From: Xanthomonas translucens pv. translucens DSM 18974
Lineage (GTDB): Bacteria; Pseudomonadota; Gammaproteobacteria; Xanthomonadales; Xanthomonadaceae
Assembly (NCBI RefSeq): GCF_000331775.1
Contig: NZ_CAPJ01000250.1
Coordinates: 1-9,257, forward strand
Direction: 5' to 3'
Length of the DNA stretch: 9,257 nucleotides
Shown: positions 1 through 8,800 of the stretch, piece after piece
Position numbering within the stretch: position 1 is the stretch's first letter
Layout: each line of letters starts with the position of its first letter
The notes under the pieces: generated by a model
Told to the model about the DNA's origin: nothing
The model's input: only the letters and a program-made list of their open reading frames with translations
Databases searched by the model: none
Position numbers and translations under genes: made by a program

Positions 1-288
1 AGGGTCTGTTGCTGTTGGCGGGACGGGGCGATCCGGCCGGCCATGCCTGCGTGCGGTCGGCGCGAACAACGCACGCAGTCCTTGGCTGGCCTGGTGAGAT
101 GCTGCAGCGCTGCGCTGGCGCGGCGCGACTGGATCTTCTGGATCGTGTCGGGCAAGAAGGCCGACACGCGGGTCAAGCGCATCGCCAGCGCCTGCGACAT
201 GCTGGCCTCGGGTAAGCGCCGCGCCTGTTGCTTCGATCGTTCGGGCATGTACAGCAAGTCGCCCGGCGCGCCGCAGGCGGGGCAATGA
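1..288 (+). pseudogene. C-terminal remnant of a YdeI/OmdA-family protein
   Basis: The frame is open from the left edge to a TGA at 286-288. Only the last ~56 codons (from about 118) look like a known protein: RRDWIFWIVSGKK, then TRVKRIASACDMLASGKR and CCFDRSGMYSKS. From memory these resemble the C-terminal tail of the YdeI/OmpD-associated (bacteriocin-protection-like) family, where a W-I-x-x-A/G-K-K...T-R-x-x-R-I pattern precedes the end. The preceding ~39 codons do not read like the rest of that family in any of the three + frames, so the gene appears truncated or broken just upstream of base 118. It could instead be a normal gene with a diverged middle cut by the window edge. The biochemical role of the family is poorly defined. 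No promoter or terminator is evident. Confidence 0.45.
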
Positions 289-371
289 TCGCTGGCGGCG
301 TGCCGCGCCCGCACACGCGCCGCACGCTTGGGTTGCCTTTGTCCACGACGGCGTCCTCGCAAACCGCCACC

Positions 372-399
372 TATACTCCGACGATGTCCACCTGAAGGG
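372..399 (+). promoter_or_regulatory. Candidate -10 element and ribosome binding site of the kgtP-like gene
   Basis: TATACT at 372-377 resembles a sigma-70 -10 box. No good -35 box lies 16-18 bases upstream (the bases there are GC-rich). GAAGGG at 394-399 is a Shine-Dalgarno-like stretch nine bases before the ATG at 409. Together they imply a leader of about 25 bases and support the 409 start over the in-frame ATG at 328. The 120 bases from 289 to 408 contain nothing else I can support. Confidence 0.35.
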
Positions 400-408
400 T
401 CTTGTCGC

Positions 409-1794
409 ATGAGCGCACCCGCATCTCTGCCCGCCGCCGCTTCCTCCGGCGCCGCGCCCGGCAGCCTTCGCCGCTCGGTGTCCAATACGCTCAAGGGCTC
501 GGCCGGCAACCTGGTCGAGTGGTACGACGTCTACGTCTACTCGGTGTTCGCCGTCTATTTCGAATCGCAGTTCTTCTCCAAGGAAGACAAGAACGCCACG
601 ATGTTCGTGTGGGCGATCTTCGCGATGACCTTCCTGATGCGGCCGATCGGCGCGTGGTACTTCGGCCGCTTCGCCGACCGCTATGGCCGGCGCCTGGCGC
701 TGACCATCTCGGTGTCGCTGATGGCGCTGTGTTCGTTCGCGATCGCGGTGACGCCGACGGTAGCCACGATTGGCATTGCCGCGCCGATCGTGCTGTTGCT
801 GGCGCGTCTGCTGCAGGGCTTTGCGACCGGCGGCGAGTACGGCACCAGCGCCACTTATATGTCCGAAGCGGCGATCCCGGGCAGGCGCGGCTTCCTGTCC
901 TCGTTCCACTATGTGACCCTGGTTGGCGGCCATGTGCTGGCGCAGGCCACGCTGCTGCTGATGCTGCATTTTGCCGACAAGGGCTGGGTGTCCGAATGGG
1001 GCTGGCGCCTGGCGTTCGGCCTGGGCGGCATCGGCGCGCTGGTGGTGTTCTGGCTGCGCCGCACGATGGACGAGTCGCTGGGGTCGGACGCCATCGCCGA
1101 GGCCAAGAAGGGCGGGGCGCGCTCTGCCGGTTCGCTGCAGGAGCTGTTCGTGCACCAGTGGCGGCCGCTGTTGCTGTGCTTCCTGGTGACCGCGGGCGGC
1201 ACCATCGCCTTCTACACCTACTCGGTCACCGGACCGAAGATGATCCAGACCGCATTCGCCGGCGACGACGTGATGGCCGGCACCCTCATCAACCTGGTCG
1301 CGCTGACCGTGCTGATGCTGATGCAGCCGGTTGGGGGTTGGCTGTCGGACATCGTCGGGCGCAAGACCCTGCTGGTGTTCTTCGGCATCGGCGGCGTGCT
1401 CTACACCTGGTTCCTGGTGCTGGAACTGCCCAGGCAGAGCGACTGGCTGACCGCGTTCGCGATCCTGACCGGCGGCTTCGTGATCCTGACCGGCTACACC
1501 TCGATCAACGCGGTGGTCAAGGCCGAGCTGTTCCCGACCCACATCCGCGCGCTGGGCGTGGGCCTGGGCTATGCGCTGGCCAACTCGGCCTTCGGCGGCA
1601 CTGCGCCGCTGCTGTACCAGGCCTCGCTGAAGACCGGCCACGTGACCACTTTCGTCTGGTATGCCACCGCGGTGATCGCGGTGTCGCTGGTGGTGTACAT
1701 GGTGTTCCTGAGCAACAAGGGCGCGAACTGGCTCGGCGACGAGCGCGCAATGCGCGAGCGCCGGGCCGCGAAGGCGGCGGCCCGGCGCGGCTGA
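409..1794 (+). CDS. kgtP: KgtP-like MFS 2-oxoglutarate/dicarboxylate:H+ symporter
   Basis: A 461-residue inner-membrane transporter of the major facilitator superfamily, metabolite:H+ symporter group. It resembles E. coli KgtP in order and in many motifs: [13 protein letters not shown] before TM1, [20 protein letters not shown] (motif A, TM2-3 loop, residues ~79-95), [20 protein letters not shown] (TM4-5 region, residues ~134-153, E143), a second motif-A copy [10 protein letters not shown] (D314) after the central loop, and [19 protein letters not shown] near TM10-11. About twelve hydrophobic segments are visible. The length fits the family (E. coli KgtP is a little over 430), with an extra Ala/Ser-rich N-terminus and a basic Arg/Ala C-terminal tail. 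The ATG at 409 follows a GAAGGG site. Probable substrate is 2-oxoglutarate or a similar carboxylate; the exact substrate is inferred. It is followed after 12 bases by a strong hairpin, so it is probably monocistronic. Confidence 0.88.
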   Translation: MSAPASLPAAASSGAAPGSLRRSVSNTLKGSAGNLVEWYDVYVYSVFAVYFESQFFSKEDKNATMFVWAIFAMTFLMRPIGAWYFGRFADRYGRRLALTISVSLMALCSFAIAVTPTVATIGIAAPIVLLLARLLQGFATGGEYGTSATYMSEAAIPGRRGFLSSFHYVTLVGGHVLAQATLLLMLHFADKGWVSEWGWRLAFGLGGIGALVVFWLRRTMDESLGSDAIAEAKKGGARSAGSLQELFVHQWRPLLLCFLVTAGGTIAFYTYSVTGPKMIQTAFAGDDVMAGTLINLVALTVLMLMQPVGGWLSDIVGRKTLLVFFGIGGVLYTWFLVLELPRQSDWLTAFAILTGGFVILTGYTSINAVVKAELFPTHIRALGVGLGYALANSAFGGTAPLLYQASLKTGHVTTFVWYATAVIAVSLVVYMVFLSNKGANWLGDERAMRERRAAKAAARRG

Positions 1795-1806
1795 GGCCGT
1801 CAACGC

Positions 1807-1839
1807 CTGCACGGGCGTGGCCTGGCCGCGCCCGTGCAG
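1807..1839 (+). terminator. Strong GC hairpin after kgtP, probable terminator
   Basis: Perfect 11-bp inverted repeat CTGCACGGGCG (1807-1817) / CGCCCGTGCAG (1829-1839). The stem continues inward by a T-G wobble and two G-C pairs, giving a 14-bp stem with a five-base CCTGG loop. It begins 12 bases after the kgtP stop and lies 100 bases before folE. No T-run follows, so it is not a textbook intrinsic terminator. It could also be a REP-like palindrome or an mRNA-stabilising 3' hairpin. Confidence 0.5.
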
Positions 1840-1939
1840 CGGTGCGCTGCAAGCCCGCCGACAGCGGCCGCCATCCTGGTTTCGGCGGCGCGCGTGCGAC
1901 TCGGGTACCATGCAGCCCCACTCAGGGGCGCTTTCGCTC

Positions 1940-2542
1940 ATGGCTGATTCCAAGAATATCCCCGACACCCCCGTTACCCAGGACCAGGCCGAAGCCGCCG
2001 TACGCACCTTGCTGCGCTGGGCCGGCGAGGACCCGGACCGCGAGGGCCTGCTGGACACGCCGCGGCGCGTGGCCGAGGCCTATGGCGACTGGTTCAGCGG
2101 CTACCAGGCCGACCCGCGCCAGTACCTGCTGCGCACGTTCGAAGAAGTGGCCGATTACGACGAGATGATCGTGCTGCGCGACATCGAATACGAAAGCCAT
2201 TGCGAGCACCACATGGCGCCGATCATCGGCAAGGTGCATGTGGGCTACCTGCCGCGCGGCAAAGTGGTGGGCATCAGCAAGCTGGCGCGCGTGGTCGATG
2301 CCTACGCGCGGCGCTTCCAGGTGCAGGAGAAGATGACCGCGCAGATCGCGCAATGCATCCAGGACGTGCTGCAGCCGCTCGGCGTGGCCGTGGTGGTGGA
2401 AGGCGCGCACGAGTGCATGACCACCCGCGGCATCCACAAGCGCGGCGTCAGCATGGTCACCTCGAAGATGCTCGGCGCCTTCCGCGGGGACGCACGCACC
2501 CGCGCCGAGTTCCTGCGCTTCATCGACGGCGGCAAGCGCTGA
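1940..2542 (+). CDS. folE: GTP cyclohydrolase I (FolE)
   Basis: A 200-residue cytosolic enzyme converting GTP to 7,8-dihydroneopterin triphosphate, the first step of folate (and queuosine-type) pterin synthesis. Signature features: TPRRVAEAY near the N-terminus; [21 protein letters not shown] with zinc-ligand candidates C88 and H91; [22 protein letters not shown]; and [10 protein letters not shown] with C159 as the third zinc ligand, followed by [14 protein letters not shown]. This is the Cys-His-Cys zinc set of zinc-dependent FolE-I. All catalytic motifs are intact and the length is normal for a bacterial FolE with a short N-terminus. The ATG at 1940 is preceded by AGGGG at 1924-1928. An in-frame ATG at 1910 would add ten residues, but it lies inside a possible TACCAT -10 box (1906-1911) and lacks a ribosome site, so 1940 is preferred. 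It is a housekeeping gene, probably unrelated to the jet operon downstream. Confidence 0.95.
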   Translation: MADSKNIPDTPVTQDQAEAAVRTLLRWAGEDPDREGLLDTPRRVAEAYGDWFSGYQADPRQYLLRTFEEVADYDEMIVLRDIEYESHCEHHMAPIIGKVHVGYLPRGKVVGISKLARVVDAYARRFQVQEKMTAQIAQCIQDVLQPLGVAVVVEGAHECMTTRGIHKRGVSMVTSKMLGAFRGDARTRAEFLRFIDGGKR

Positions 2543-2543
2543 G

Positions 2544-2589
2544 CGTGGCGCATGCGCTGCCGCGCTAGCATTTGCGCCTCTTCGCCACG
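2544..2589. other. Inverted repeats in the folE-jetA gap
   Basis: The 71-base gap between folE and the jetA ATG holds CGTGGCG (2544-2550) with its exact complement CGCCACG (2583-2589). A ten-base palindrome GCGCATGCGC (2548-2557) overlaps the left arm. The pair could form a weak hairpin ending folE mRNA or could be an operator for jetA. No T-run follows, and in DNA this GC-rich short inverted repeats arise by chance. TAGCAT at 2566-2571 is a possible -10 box without a recognisable -35. Confidence 0.2.
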
Positions 2590-2613
2590 TACGTTCGGTC
2601 CCGCAGCATCGGT

Positions 2614-4069
<1,456 letters not shown>

Positions 4070-4083
<14 letters not shown>

Positions 4084-4774
4084 CCACGAGCTGGATCCCG
4101 AGCAGGAACGCTCGAACGATGCAGTCGACAGCGCCGCGCCCGACGCCGGTACCGACCTGTTCCCCGGCGACAGCGGCCGCCTGCCGGTGGAAGCGCGCCG
4201 CGCGCTATGCCAGCTGCTCAGCGGCCCCAGCGTGGACGCGCAGCGCCACAGCAAGCTGTGGCCGGCGCTGTTGCGCAGCGAGGCGGCGATCCGCAGCGCC
4301 CTGGCCGACCTGTTCCTGGAACTGGTGCTGGACCGCGAAGCCGGCATCGCCTTCACCCGCCAGGCCGACACCGGCGAACTGGAAGCGCCGGTGCTGCTGC
4401 GCTCCTCGCCGCTGACCTTCATCGATTCGGTGCTGCTGCTGTACCTGCGCCAGCAACTGGCCGAAGCCGATGCGCGCGGCCTGCGTGCGGTGGTGGAGGA
4501 AGCGCAGCTGGGCGAGGCGCTGGCGGTGTACGAGAAGAACCTGTCCACCGACCGCGCCGGTTTCCTACGCCGGGTCGGCAATGCCGTGCAAAAGATGAAG
4601 GACAACCACATCCTGACCCGCCTGCGCGGCGAAGACGAACGCTACGAAGTCTCGCCGGCGCTGAAGCTGCTGTTCTCGGCCGAGGACGTGGCCGCGCTGG
4701 CGCAGGTGTACCGCCAGCTGCGCGAAGGCCCGGGTAGCGGCGAGGACGATGCCGAAGCTGCGCAGGACGCCTAG
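4070..4774 (+). CDS. jetB: Wadjet type I subunit JetB (DUF4194, MukE/KITE-like)
   Basis: A 234-residue DUF4194 protein, the KITE-type (tandem winged-helix, MukE-like) subunit that binds the JetA kleisin near the JetC heads. Family marks: [18 protein letters not shown] (residues ~81-98), [18 protein letters not shown] (~113-130), and a C-terminal winged-helix-like segment, [42 protein letters not shown]. The N-terminus (~1-35) and the last ~15 residues are acidic and low-complexity. The start is set by AGGAG at 4058-4062, and the gene overlaps the jetA end by 14 bases. Its TAG stop (4772-4774) is part of the CTAG target of the downstream insertion sequence. Because the same CTAG lies on the far side of the element, the uninterrupted operon would have ended jetB at the same codon, so the protein is not truncated. 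Confidence 0.9.
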
Positions 4775-4775
4775 T
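4770..4775. repeat. Left copy of the IS481-type target duplication (CCTAGT)
   Basis: CCTAGT next to the left IS end pairs with CCTAGG at 5797-5802: five of six bases are identical and both contain CTAG. Family knowledge: IS481 of Bordetella pertussis duplicates a 6-bp NCTAGN target. The last-base difference could be a later mutation, or the element may start one base earlier with a shorter duplication. Confidence 0.75.
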
Positions 4776-5713
4776 TGTGTAAACCCATCACGTTGTTCAG
4801 CGGAATTCGGGAGATGGGAGGCTTGTAGCCGAGGCTGGCGTGGGGTCTATGCCAGTTGTAGTGATGCAGCCAGCCCTGGAAGGCGTCGGCGCGTTGTTTG
4901 GAGCTGACGTAGGAGCGCGCATAGGCCCATTCGCGCAGGCTGGTCTGTACCAGCCGTTCGGCCTTGCCATTGGTGCGGGGGGTGTAGGGCCGGGTTCGCA
5001 GATGACGCAGGCCGAGCCGTCGGACAAGGCGGCGGAAGCAGCGTGACGTATAGCAGGCACCGTTGTCGGTCAGCACGCGCTCGAAGCGCACGCCCAGGCT
5101 GCGGTAATAGCGAACCGCCTGCATCAGGGCCCTGCAGGCACTGATGCCGCGCTCATCCGGCTCGATGGTGCCGAAGGCCACGCGGGAGTGATCGTCGATG
5201 GCCAGGTGGACGTACTCCCAGCCAATGCCGCGGGAGGTGACCGTCCGATCATCGGTCACGCGGTGGCCGGGCTGGCGGAAACGGGCCAGCTTCTTGATGT
5301 CCAGATGCAGCAGTTGGCCGGGTTGGGCGTACTCATAGCGATTGTGCGGCAGCGCTGGCTCCAGATCCGCCAGCCGGTGTAGGCCGGCGCGGCGCAGCAC
5401 GGGCGATGGTGCTCGGTGCCACAGGCAATTGCTCGGCGATCTGCCGATACGTGTGTCGTGAACGGCGCTGTGCGATGACCTGATCCACGACGTGCTGAGG
5501 CGTGGCATGGGGGCAGTCGTGCGGCCGGGAGGTGCGGTCGGTCAACCCTTCCGCCCCCTCTTCCTTGAAGCGCTTGAGCCATTTGTAGGCCGTTCGGACG
5601 CTGACACCCGCCGCATGCGCCGCTTCTTCCACGCGCAGCCCCTGAACAAGAATGCGATCCACAAGCAAGGCTCGACCGCGAGGGCTCAAACGGGCATGTT
5701 TATGCAGGTTCAT
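4771..5713 (-). pseudogene. IS481-family DDE transposase, frameshifted
   Basis: The first part runs from ATG (5713-5711), opening MNLHKHARLSPRGR, through a helix-turn-helix (AAHAAGVSVRTAYKWLKRF) to QLPVAPSTIA. The frame then shifts by +1 near 5400-5402 and resumes as VLRRAGLHRLADLEP to the end. Joined, the product is about 313 residues, normal for IS481. The rve/RNase H-like catalytic core is complete: D~138 (HLDIKKL), D~216 (LTDNGACY) and E~252 (TNGKAERL), a DD(35)E arrangement. AGGAG (5724-5720) lies six bases before the ATG and fixes the start. The shift equals one inserted or two missing bases relative to an intact gene. There is no obvious slippery run, and IS481 members normally use a single frame, so decay is likelier than programmed frameshifting; a sequencing error is possible. 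The stop TAG (4773-4771) lies in the target CTAG, outside the element. Confidence 0.85.
4776..4799 (+). repeat. Left terminal inverted repeat of the IS481-family element
   Basis: It begins TGTGTAAACC and ends GTTGTTCA. Sixteen of 24 bases match the complement of 5773-5796, with both ends of the repeat best conserved (TGTG and GTTGTTCA). It overlaps the last codons of the transposase gene. Confidence 0.75.
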
Positions 5714-5777
5714 CCGGGGCTCCTGGGGGCTGGGTTGGCTTGGTAACCCCCATCTTCCAGAGATGCCCCGGATGAAC
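5708..5777. repeat. 13-bp inverted repeat spanning the transposase leader and start codon
   Basis: GTTCATCCGGGGC (5708-5720) and its exact complement GCCCCGGATGAAC (5765-5777) are separated by 44 bases. In a minus-strand transcript entering from outside the IS, the arm at 5777-5765 would pair with the arm holding the transposase AUG (5713-5711) and the last base of its ribosome site. This could block translation from read-through mRNA. The outer arm overlaps the right terminal inverted repeat. Confidence 0.6.
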
Positions 5778-5796
5778 AACCTACTGAGAGATCACA
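5773..5796 (-). repeat. Right terminal inverted repeat of the IS481-family element
   Basis: Read on the minus strand it starts TGTGATCTCT and ends GTTGTTCA, pairing with 4776-4799. From memory it also resembles the start of Bordetella pertussis IS481, which begins TGTGAAGATT and has a nearby AGGTTGT; this is recall, not a search. This is the transposase promoter-side end. Confidence 0.75.
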
Positions 5797-5802
5797 CCTA
5801 GG
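5797..5802. repeat. Right copy of the target duplication (CCTAGG)
   Basis: This is the partner of CCTAGT at 4770-4775. Removing the element and one copy restores jetB ending in GCC TAG followed by about 80 bases to jetC. Confidence 0.75.
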
Positions 5803-5848
5803 GCGCGCTTTGGCCGGCACGGGTTGCCGCGGCAGCGCCCGCGCCGGC

Positions 5849-5877
5849 TTGGTTCCGCGCGTCCCCGTCCCTAGACT
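5849..5877 (+). promoter_or_regulatory. Candidate leaderless promoter of jetC
   Basis: TTGGTT (5849-5854) and TAGACT (5872-5877) are separated by exactly 17 bases. The -10-like box ends six bases before the jetC ATG at 5884, the spacing expected if transcription starts at or next to the start codon. No Shine-Dalgarno sequence precedes this ATG, which fits a leaderless message. The -35 match is only three of six. The remaining intergenic bases (5803-5848) hold only GC-rich partial palindromes, such as TGCCGCGGCA at 5825-5834. Confidence 0.4.
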
Positions 5878-5883
5878 GTGCCG

Positions 5884-8800
5884 ATGAAATCCTCCGCTTC
5901 CACGCCTGGCCTGTTCGCCGGCGATCTGCCCGATCCGCGCCTCCAGCAGTTCCGCATGCGCCGCCTGCAGGTGCACAACTGGGGCACGTTTTCCGGCCTG
6001 ACCGAGATCCCGATCGCCGCGCGCGGCTTCCTGTTCGTCGGCCGCTCCGGCTCGGGCAAGTCCACCCTGCTCGATGCGATGTCGGCCTTGCTGACGCCGC
6101 CGAGCATCGTCGATTTCAACGCCGCCGCGCGCGAGGCCGAGCGCAGCGGCCGCGACCGCAACCTGGTCTCCTACGTGCGCGGCGCCTGGGCCGACCAGCA
6201 GGACAGCGAATCGGGCGAGATCGCCACCCAGTACCTGCGCAAGGGCGCCACCTGGACCGCGCTGGTGCTGGAATACCGCAACGGCGAAGGCAGCGTGGTC
6301 AGCCTGGTACGGCTGTTCTGGATCGCCGGCAACGGCACCGCCGCGGCCGACGTGCGCAAGCACTACATAGTGGCCGAGCGCGCGTTCGACATCGCCGCCG
6401 ACCTGGACGGTTTCGACCTGGACCTGCGCAAGCTCAAGCAGCGCCTGCACGACGTGCACCATTTCGACAGCTTCGCCGGCTATGCCGAACGCTTCCGCCA
6501 CCAGCTCGGCATCGGCAACGAGATGGCGCTGCGGCTGCTGCACAAGACCCAGTCGGCGAAGAACCTGGGCGACCTCAACGCCTTCCTGCGCGGCTTCATG
6601 CTCGAGGAACCGAAGACCTTCGACGCCGCCGAGCGCCTGGTCGGCGATTTCGCCGAACTCGACGGCGCGCACCAGGCGGTGGTGACCGCGCGCCGCCAGG
6701 TCGAAACCCTGTTGCCGGCGCGCGGGCACCACGCCGAGCTGATGGCGGTGCGCCGCCAGCGCAGCGAACTGGACGAACTCAAGCTCGGCATCGACAGCTA
6801 CCGCGAGCAGCGCCGCCTGGCGTTGCTGGACGCGCGCCTGCAGGAGCTGGACACGCAGGACCGCGGCCTGGCCGGCGAGGAAGGACAACGCCGCGCCGCG
6901 CTGGAGAACCACCAGCGGCGCCTGGACGACCTGGAAGCGCAGCGCCGCGCGCAGGGCGGCGAGCGCATCGATGCGCTGGAACGCGAGCGCGGCCAGCTCG
7001 AAGCCGAGTGCGACCGCCGCGCCGGCAAGCGCACCCAGGCCGAGCAGGCCTGCCGCCAGCTGGAGCAGGTGCTGGCCGGCAGCGCGCAGGGCTTCGCCGG
7101 GCAGGCCGCACAGGCGCGCGCGGCGCTGGAGGACGGCACGCGCGCGGCCGCCGAACTCGACGAGGCGATCAGCCAGCGCATCGCCGGCAAGGCCGAGGAC
7201 GCCAAGCGCTTCGCCGAAGTGCGCGCCGAGATCGACGCGCTCAAGCGCAATCCGTCCAATATCCCGGCGCCGATGCAGGCGCTGCGCGCGCGCCTGAGCG
7301 CCGACACCGGCGTACCCGAGGCCGCCTTGCCGTTCGTCGGCGAGCTGCTGCAGGTGCGCAACGAGGAATCCGACTGGCGCGGCGCCATCGAGCGCGTGCT
7401 GCACGGCTTCGCGCAATCGCTGCTGGTGGACGAACGCCACTACGCCGACGTGGCCGACTGGGTCAACCGCACCCATCTGGGCATCCGCCTGGTCTATTAC
7501 CGGGTACGCGACAACGAGCACGCCCTGTCTGGGCGCGCGCCGGCTGCCGGCTCGCTGCTGCACAAGCTGGAACTGCGCGAGCACGCCTTCGCCGGCTGGC
7601 TGCGCCGCGAACTGGGCAAGCGTTTCGACTACGACTGCGTGGACAACGCCAAGGCGCTGCGCCATGCCGAACGCGCGATCACCCGCGAAGGCCAGGTCAA
7701 GCATCCCGGCGAGCGCTACGAGAAGGACGACCGCCACGCGGTGAACGATCGCCGGCGCTGGCTGCTGGGCTTCGACAACCGCGACAAGCTGGCCTTGTTC
7801 GAAGAAGAGGGCCTGGCGCTGGCGCAGCGCATCGCCGCCTGCGACGCCGACGTGGCCGCGCTGCGTGCGCGCCGCGAACGCGACGGCGCGCGGCGCTTGG
7901 CCCAGCACACCCTGGCCAACCTGGCCTGGGACGAGATCGACGTGGCCGCGCCGCTGCAGCGCCTGGACGACATCGCCACGGCGCTGCGCCAGTTGCGCGA
8001 GGGCGACGGCAACCTGCGCGCGCTGGGCGAGGCGATCGACCATGCGCGCGCGGACATCAAGCAGGCCGAGCGGACCTACGAGAGCGTGCGCGAGGAGAGG
8101 ATCGGACTCGGTGTCGAGCGTGTGCGGCTGGAGAAGCAACGGCTCAATTGCGCCGATGCGAATGCGCGCGTGGTCACGCCGTTGCAGCGCCAGGGACTGA
8201 ACGAACGTCTCGCTGGCCTGGGCGTGCTGAGCCTGGACAATCTCGAGGCGCATTTTCGCCAAATCGGCAATGCCATCGTCGAGCAGACCAGCGCCAGCGA
8301 CAAGGAACACAACCGCCTGGAGCAACTGCTGCTCGGCTGCTTCCGCCGCTACTGCCAGCAATGGCCCGAAGACAGCGGCGATTTCACCGTCAGCCTGAGC
8401 AGCGCCGAGGATTTCCTCGCGCGCCTGCAGCGCCTGGAACGCGACGGCCTGCCGCGGCACGAGGCGCGCTTCTTCGAGTTGCTGCAGAGCCAGAGCAAGA
8501 ACAACCTGCTGGCCCTGCAGCGGCATACCGCCGAGGCGCGCAAGTCCATCGCCCAGCGCCTGGACGAGGTCAACGCCAGCCTGGAGCAGGTGCCGTTCAA
8601 CCGCGGCACCTTGCTGACCATCGAACTGGGCGACCGCCGTCTGCCGGAGGTGATCGAGTTCCACCAGCGCCTGCGCGACGTGCTCGGCCACCACCAGACC
8701 GAGCAGCGCGAACTGGCCGAACAACAGTTCGCGGTGCTGCGCGAACTGGTGCGCCGGCTCGGTTCGCAGGACGGCGAGGACAAGCGCTGGCGCGAGCTGG

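Larger units (their letters stand above)
4776..5796 (-). mobile_element. IS481-family insertion sequence in the jet operon
   Basis: An element of about 1021 bp bounded by imperfect 24-bp terminal inverted repeats. Both start TGTG and both end GTTGTTCA when read inward (4776-4799, and the complement of 5773-5796); I count 16 of 24 matches. Flanking CCTAGT/CCTAGG duplications give the insertion site. It encodes a DDE transposase on the minus strand, opposite to the jet genes. The ends beginning TGTG, the CTAG target, the size near 1 kb and the transposase type all fit IS481. Without the element, jetB and jetC would be about 82 bases apart. The transposase gene is frameshifted, so this copy would need help in trans to move. 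Confidence 0.88.

Noticed and set aside
402..2168. Plus-strand open frame of 588 codons overlapping the transporter and folE
   Set aside because: It is rich in Arg, Ala, Gly and Asp with no hydrophobic segments. The frame beginning at 409 gives a clear KgtP-like transporter instead.
2572..2613. TTG start for jetA at 2572
   Set aside because: It would add 14 residues not typical of DUF3375. The family opening pattern starts shortly after the ATG at 2614.
4775..5796. IS481 insertion as the cause of a truncated jetB
   Set aside because: The target duplication shows the same TAG was present before insertion (GCC TAG at the join), so jetB has its native end.
5728..5800. Outward promoter in the right end of the IS driving jetC
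   Set aside because: I found TTGG-type -35 fragments but no matching -10 at 16-18 bases on the + strand. The TTGGTT/TAGACT pair outside the IS is a better candidate.
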